A DNA stretch of 24,829 nucleotides, taken from assembly GCA_963205525.1 (NCBI GenBank), contig CAUJJP010000167.1, positions 1 through 24,829 on the forward strand, written 5' to 3'. Of the stretch, positions 20,391-24,829 are shown in pieces (position 1 is the stretch's first letter; each line of letters begins with the position of its first letter). Under the pieces are notes generated by a model, which saw nothing but the letters and a program-made list of their open reading frames with translations, did no database searches and was not told the origin of the DNA. The stretch comes from Pseudomonadota bacterium (GTDB lineage: Bacteria; Pseudomonadota; Gammaproteobacteria; Burkholderiales; Burkholderiaceae). The position numbers and the translations under genes were made by a program.

Positions 20391-21131
20391 ATGTCTGTCT
20401 CCATGCGTGAAATGCTGGAAGCGGGTGTCCATTTCGGCCACCAGACGCGCTTCTGGAACCCGCGGATGGCCCCGTACATCTACGGCCACCGCAACAAGAT
20501 CCACATCATCAACCTCGAGCGCACGCAGCCCATGTTCGAGGAGGCGCGCAAGTTCGCGCGCCAGCTCGCGGCGCGCCGCGGCACCATCTTGTTCATCGGC
20601 ACCAAGCGCCAGGCGCGCGACGTCATCGCCGCCGAGGCGGCGCGCTGCGGCATGCCCTTCGTCGACCAGCGCTGGCTCGGCGGCATGCTGACCAACTTCA
20701 AGACCGTCAAGGGTTCGCTGAAGAAGCTCAAGGACATGCAGGCGACCAAGGAAGCCGGCACCGAGCAGATGATCAAGAAGGAAGCGCTGCTGTTCGACCG
20801 CGAGCTGGGCAAGCTCGAGAAGGACATCGGCGGCATCCAGGACATGAACGCGCTGCCCGACGCGATGTTCGTGATCGACGTCGGCTACCACAAGATCGCG
20901 GTCTCCGAGGCCAAGAAGCTCGGCATCCCGGTGGTCGGCGTCGTCGACACCAACCACTCGCCGCAGGGCATCGACTACGTGATCCCGGGCAACGACGACT
21001 CGGCCAAGGCGGTCGCGCTGTATGCGCGCGCGATGGCTGACGCGGTGCTCGAGGGCAAGGCCAACGCGACCGCCGAGGTCGTGGCCGCCACGAGCGACGA
21101 GTTCGTCGAGGTGCGCGAAGACGAGGCCTGA
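20391..21131 (+). CDS. rpsB: 30S ribosomal protein S2
   Basis: S2 is a 30S subunit protein needed for S1 binding and translation initiation. The 246-residue product has the conserved opening [26 protein letters not shown], then [46 protein letters not shown], and the C-terminal signature [28 protein letters not shown] five bases before the ATG fixes the start. It is followed after 78 bases by tsf, the usual bacterial pair. In E. coli S2 represses its own operon through the leader; the structured leader here is compatible with that. Confidence 0.98.
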   Translation: MSVSMREMLEAGVHFGHQTRFWNPRMAPYIYGHRNKIHIINLERTQPMFEEARKFARQLAARRGTILFIGTKRQARDVIAAEAARCGMPFVDQRWLGGMLTNFKTVKGSLKKLKDMQATKEAGTEQMIKKEALLFDRELGKLEKDIGGIQDMNALPDAMFVIDVGYHKIAVSEAKKLGIPVVGVVDTNHSPQGIDYVIPGNDDSAKAVALYARAMADAVLEGKANATAEVVAATSDEFVEVREDEA

Positions 21132-21209
21132 GGCCTACGCCCTCGGACCCTGCCGGCCGGCCGCGGAGATCGCGCCCGGCCGCCTCAACGTTTAATCCGG
21201 AGAACTGCA
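21132..21209 (+). promoter_or_regulatory. rpsB-tsf spacer
   Basis: This spacer carries the self-complementary GCCGGCCGGC and a CCGGCC about 15 bases later, able to form GC-rich hairpins but without a T-run. It ends in GGAGAA (21199-21204) five bases before the tsf ATG. A partial attenuator between S2 and EF-Ts is possible but not shown. Confidence 0.3.
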
Positions 21210-22106
21210 ATGGCTGCAATCACCGCCAGCATGGTGGGCGAGCTGCGCGCGAAGACCGACGCGCCGATGATGGAGTGCAAGAAGGCGCTGACCGAGGCCG
21301 ACGGCGACATGGTCCGCGCCGAGGAGATCCTGCGCGTCAAGCTGGGCAACAAGGCCGGCAAGGCCGCCGCCCGCATCACCGCCGAGGGCGTCGTCGGCGC
21401 TGCGGTGGACGGCAGCACCGGCGCCCTGGTGGAGGTCAACTGCGAGACCGATTTCGTCTCCAAGAACGACGCCTTCCTCGCCTTCGTGAAGGCCTGCGCC
21501 GAGCTGGTGGTCAAGCACGCCCCGGCCGACGTGGCGGCGCTCGCGGCGCTGCCGCTGGCGCAGGAGAGCTTCGGCCCCACGGTCGAGGACGTGCGCAAGG
21601 GCCTGATCGGCAAGATCGGCGAGAACATGACGATCCGCCGCTTCCGCCGCTATGCCGGCGGCGGTGCGCTGGCGCACTACCTGCACGGCACGCGCATCGG
21701 CGTCGTCGTCGAGTACGAGGGTGACGCGGTCGCGGCCAAGGACGTCGCCATGCACGTCGCGGCGATGAAGCCGGCGGCGCTGTCGGCGGCCGAGGTGCCT
21801 GCCGAGGTGGTCGACAAGGAGCGCAAGATCGCCACCGAGAAGGCCGCCGAGAGCGGCAAGCCGGCGGACATCGTGGCCAAGATGGTCGAAGGCTCGGTGC
21901 AGAAGTTCCTGAAGGAGGTCTCGCTGCTGGACCAGGTTTTCGTCAAGGCGGCCGACGGCAAGCAGACCGTGGGCGCGATGCTCAAGGACAAGCGCACGAG
22001 CGTGAAGGGCTTCACCCTGTACGTGGTCGGCGAAGGCATCGAGAAGAAGACCGACGACTTCGCGGCCGAGGTGGCGGCGCAGATGGCCGCCGCCAAGGGC
22101 GGCTGA
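21210..22106 (+). CDS. tsf: Elongation factor Ts
   Basis: EF-Ts is the guanine nucleotide exchange factor for EF-Tu. The 298-residue product opens with the UBA-like domain ([35 protein letters not shown]), followed by the conserved core [21 protein letters not shown] and the dimerisation/coiled-coil part. The N-terminal [12 protein letters not shown] and the TDFVSKN motif contact EF-Tu's nucleotide domain in known structures. GGAGAA before the ATG fixes the start. Length is close to the usual ~283-300. Confidence 0.98.
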   Translation: MAAITASMVGELRAKTDAPMMECKKALTEADGDMVRAEEILRVKLGNKAGKAAARITAEGVVGAAVDGSTGALVEVNCETDFVSKNDAFLAFVKACAELVVKHAPADVAALAALPLAQESFGPTVEDVRKGLIGKIGENMTIRRFRRYAGGGALAHYLHGTRIGVVVEYEGDAVAAKDVAMHVAAMKPAALSAAEVPAEVVDKERKIATEKAAESGKPADIVAKMVEGSVQKFLKEVSLLDQVFVKAADGKQTVGAMLKDKRTSVKGFTLYVVGEGIEKKTDDFAAEVAAQMAAAKGG

Positions 22107-22117
22107 CCATCGGCGCG

Positions 22118-22154
22118 CACAGGCCCGGCGTGCGCGTCGGGCAGCCGGCCTGTG
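22118..22154 (+). repeat. Long inverted repeat after tsf
   Basis: CACAGGCCCGGC (22118-22129) pairs with GCCGGCCTGTG (22144-22154) with one bulged C, around a 14-nt loop, 11 bases after the tsf stop. What follows is TCTGCC, not a T-run, so it is a possible 3'-end stabiliser or Rho-related element rather than a classical terminator. Confidence 0.5.
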
Positions 22155-22226
22155 TCTGCCAGCGGCGCGCCCACCGCGCTGCCTGTGTCCGCCGGTAAGG
22201 CCGCGGGCGCCCCGTGGGCGGGACGT

Positions 22227-22232
22227 TAGACT
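22227..22232 (+). promoter_or_regulatory. Candidate -10 element for pyrH
   Basis: TAGACT (in GTTAGACTGC) lies 43 bases before the pyrH ATG and resembles the TAGAAT of the rpsB promoter. No clear -35 is visible. The 169-base tsf-pyrH gap makes a separate promoter plausible. Confidence 0.3.
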
Positions 22233-22275
22233 GCGCCGTTGAGCACGATTCACACGCATCAAGGGAAACCCGAGC

Positions 22276-22986
22276 ATGCCCGCGTACAAGCGCATCCTGC
22301 TGAAGCTGTCCGGTGAGGCCTTGATGGGCGACGATGCCTACGGCATCAACCGCGCGACCATGGTGCGCATGGTGCGCGAGGTGCGCCAGATCACCGAGCA
22401 GGGCGTCGAGCTCGCGGTCGTGATCGGCGGCGGCAACATCTTCCGCGGCGTGGCCGGTGGTTCGGTGGGCATGGACCGTGCCACCGCCGACTACATGGGC
22501 ATGCTGGCGACGGTGATGAACTCGCTCGCGCTGGCCGACACCATGCGCCAGGAGGGCATGACCGCACGCGTCATGTCGGCGATCAGCATCGACCAGGTCG
22601 TCGAGCCCTATGTGCGCCCGAAGGCGCTGCAGTACCTGGAGGAGGGCAAGGTGGTGGTCTTCGCCGCCGGCACCGGCAACCCCTTCTTCACCACCGACAC
22701 CGCGGCCGCCCTGCGCGGCGCCGAGGTCGGCGCCGAGGTGGTGCTGAAGGCGACCAAGGTCGACGGCGTCTACACCGCCGACCCGGCACGCGACCCCGCG
22801 GCCAAACGCTACGAGCGCATCAGCTTCGACGAAGCGATTGCGCGCAACCTGCAGGTGATGGACGCGACCGCCTTTGCGCTGTGCCGCGACCAGAAGCTGC
22901 CGATCAAGGTGTTCAGCATCTTCAAGCCCGGCGCGCTCGAGCGCGTCGTGCGCGGCGAGGACGAGGGCACCCTGGTCCACGTCTGA
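22276..22986 (+). CDS. pyrH: Uridylate kinase (UMP kinase)
   Basis: PyrH phosphorylates UMP to UDP and belongs to the amino acid kinase fold, unlike eukaryotic UMP kinases; it is hexameric and regulated by GTP and UTP in E. coli. The 236-residue product shows [20 protein letters not shown] at the N-terminus, [53 protein letters not shown] and [21 protein letters not shown] lies before the ATG as the ribosome-binding site. It is separated from tsf by 169 bases with structure and a candidate promoter, and from frr by 69 bases. Confidence 0.98.
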   Translation: MPAYKRILLKLSGEALMGDDAYGINRATMVRMVREVRQITEQGVELAVVIGGGNIFRGVAGGSVGMDRATADYMGMLATVMNSLALADTMRQEGMTARVMSAISIDQVVEPYVRPKALQYLEEGKVVVFAAGTGNPFFTTDTAAALRGAEVGAEVVLKATKVDGVYTADPARDPAAKRYERISFDEAIARNLQVMDATAFALCRDQKLPIKVFSIFKPGALERVVRGEDEGTLVHV

Positions 22987-22999
22987 CTGCCCGTGAGGC

Positions 23000-23023
23000 C
23001 GTGCGTCCGGCAGCGGACGCACG
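23000..23023 (+). repeat. 10-bp perfect hairpin between pyrH and frr
   Basis: CGTGCGTCCG (23000-23009) and CGGACGCACG (23014-23023) pair perfectly around a four-base loop, GCAG. No T-run follows. It sits 13 bases after the pyrH stop and ~20 before the frr ribosome-binding site AGAGGAG (23041-23047). Confidence 0.7.
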
Positions 23024-23055
23024 ACCGAGCCGGCGCTGATAGAGGAGCACCAAGC

Positions 23056-23622
23056 ATGGCTGACACGATGGCCGACATCCGCAGTACCGCCGAGACCAAG
23101 ATGGGCAAGTCGGTGGAGGCGTTCAAGAACGAGCTGGCCAAGATCCGCACCGGACGCGCCCACCCCGGGATCCTGGACCAGGTCCACGTCGACTACTACG
23201 GCTCCATGGTCCCGCTCAGCCAGGTCGCCAACCTGACCCTGCTGGACGCGCGCACGATAGGCGTGCAGCCCTGGGAGAAGGGCATGGGCGCGAAGATCGA
23301 GCGCGCGATCCGCGAGTCCGACCTCGGGCTCAACCCGGCGTCGCAGGGCGACCTGCTGCGGGTGCCGATGCCGGCTCTGTCCGAAGAACGTCGGCGCGAC
23401 CTGGTCAAGCTGGTGCGCCACAGCGGCGAGGAGTCCAAGGTCGCGGTGCGTGCGGTGCGCCGCGAGGCCAACGACCACCTCAAGAAGCTGCTCAAGGACA
23501 AGCTGGTCGCCGAGGACGAGGAGCGCCGCGCCCAGGACGAGGTGCAAAAGCTCACCGACCGCACGATCGCCGAGATCGACCGCCTGGTGCAGGGCAAGGA
23601 AGCCGAGGTGATGGCGGTCTGA
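23056..23622 (+). CDS. frr: Ribosome recycling factor
   Basis: RRF, with EF-G, splits post-termination ribosomes. The 188-residue product (typical 185) reads [44 protein letters not shown] at the N-terminus, continues with [23 protein letters not shown], and ends in a charged helical arm ([23 protein letters not shown]). Translation starts at ATG 23056, eight bases after AGAGGAG. A second ATG five codons in would also give a family-like N-terminus. The longer in-frame reading from 22993 has no homology and is rejected. Confidence 0.97.
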   Translation: MADTMADIRSTAETKMGKSVEAFKNELAKIRTGRAHPGILDQVHVDYYGSMVPLSQVANLTLLDARTIGVQPWEKGMGAKIERAIRESDLGLNPASQGDLLRVPMPALSEERRRDLVKLVRHSGEESKVAVRAVRREANDHLKKLLKDKLVAEDEERRAQDEVQKLTDRTIAEIDRLVQGKEAEVMAV

Positions 23623-23644
23623 GGCCGCCTGTCCCGCCGCCCCG

Positions 23645-24394
<750 letters not shown>

Positions 24395-24398
24395 CGCC

Positions 24399-24829
24399 AT
24401 GCTCGGCCAGCGGGTCCTCACCGCGCTCGTCCTGCTGGCGTTGCTTCTTCCGGCGCTGTTCGCGCCCATGGCATGGCCGTTCCGCGCCCTCACGCTGGTC
24501 TTCATCGCCGCCGCCAGCTGGGAGTGGGGGCGTCTGAACGGATTGCCGCAGACCGCGGCCTGCGCCCTCGGCGCCGCCACCGCGGCGCTGGCGCTGGCGG
24601 CACTGCGGCTGGCGCAACCGCTGGCCATGTCCGGTGTGCCGGGCCTGGCGGGCGTGCTGATCTGGGCCGGCGTCGGCGGCTACGCCCTGTGGCGCGGTCC
24701 GGCCGGCTGGCAGCACTGGCCGCAGGTGCTGCGGCTGGCACTCGGGCCGCTGCTGCTGGCGCTGGCCTGGCTGGGCCTGGTGCATGCGCACGCGCAAGGC
24801 GTGCTCTTCCTGCTGTCGGTGCTGTGCCT
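24399..24829 (+). CDS. cdsA: Phosphatidate cytidylyltransferase N-terminal part (partial)
   Basis: An open frame from ATG 24399 runs off the window end after 143 codons. The protein begins MLGQRVLTALVLLALLLPALF and consists of several hydrophobic stretches with WEWGRLNG between the first and second, as in bacterial CdsA. CdsA makes CDP-diacylglycerol from phosphatidate and CTP, the branch point for phospholipids. The catalytic C-terminal signature lies outside the window, so the call rests on the N-terminal pattern and on the invariant place after uppS. Confidence 0.88.
   Translation, partial: MLGQRVLTALVLLALLLPALFAPMAWPFRALTLVFIAAASWEWGRLNGLPQTAACALGAATAALALAALRLAQPLAMSGVPGLAGVLIWAGVGGYALWRGPAGWQHWPQVLRLALGPLLLALAWLGLVHAHAQGVLFLLSVLC

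Noticed and set aside
22993..23055. Extended N-terminus for ribosome recycling factor
   Set aside because: The extra residues lack homology and cover the intercistronic hairpin; a good ribosome-binding site precedes ATG 23056.

Overview
This is a GC-rich (roughly 70%), densely coding stretch of a proteobacterial chromosome. Gene content and order point to Betaproteobacteria, order Burkholderiales, most like the Rubrivivax/Leptothrix/Comamonadaceae side. Typical blocks are rodZ-ispG-hisS-yfgM-bamB-der-hfq-hflX-hflK-hflC-hisZ-purA and rpsB-tsf-pyrH-frr-uppS-cdsA. The genus assignment is inference. Almost everything is housekeeping. I found no phage, transposase, CRISPR, toxin or defence gene.

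Layout. (1) Positions 1-13556, + strand: the end of rodZ, then ispG (isoprenoid precursors), hisS, a YfgM-like membrane protein, bamB (outer-membrane assembly), der (ribosome GTPase), hfq (RNA chaperone), hflX (ribosome-splitting GTPase), hflK/hflC (FtsH regulators), a DUF2065 protein, hisZ, purA and a phosphoribosyltransferase. Spacing is tight, with ATGA-type overlaps at ispG and bamB and possibly at purA. (2) Positions 13597-13722, - strand: a tRNA-Leu(CAG) with encoded CCA and a strong terminator. (3) Positions 13815-16049, + strand: rnr (RNase R), whose start codon is unclear. (4) Positions 16050-20188, - strand: an amidase, a DadA-like D-amino-acid dehydrogenase and the bifunctional NAD(P)HX repair enzyme, probably one operon. 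(5) Positions 20189-24829, + strand: a structured leader, then rpsB, tsf, pyrH, frr, uppS and the beginning of cdsA.

The most unusual structure is an exact array of three 81-bp tandem repeats (7667-7909) at the 3' end of hflX. Each unit is 27 codons long and stays in frame, and each contains three inverted repeats. The array adds a repetitive 27-residue motif, three times over, to the C-terminus of a conserved GTPase just before the overlap with hflK. Other points of interest are a possible AUC start codon for rnr, a 22-bp perfect palindrome containing both stop codons of the convergent rnr and nnr genes, a 25-codon ORF coupled to ispG, and an rpsB leader with competing palindromes whose promoter overlaps the divergent amidase start.
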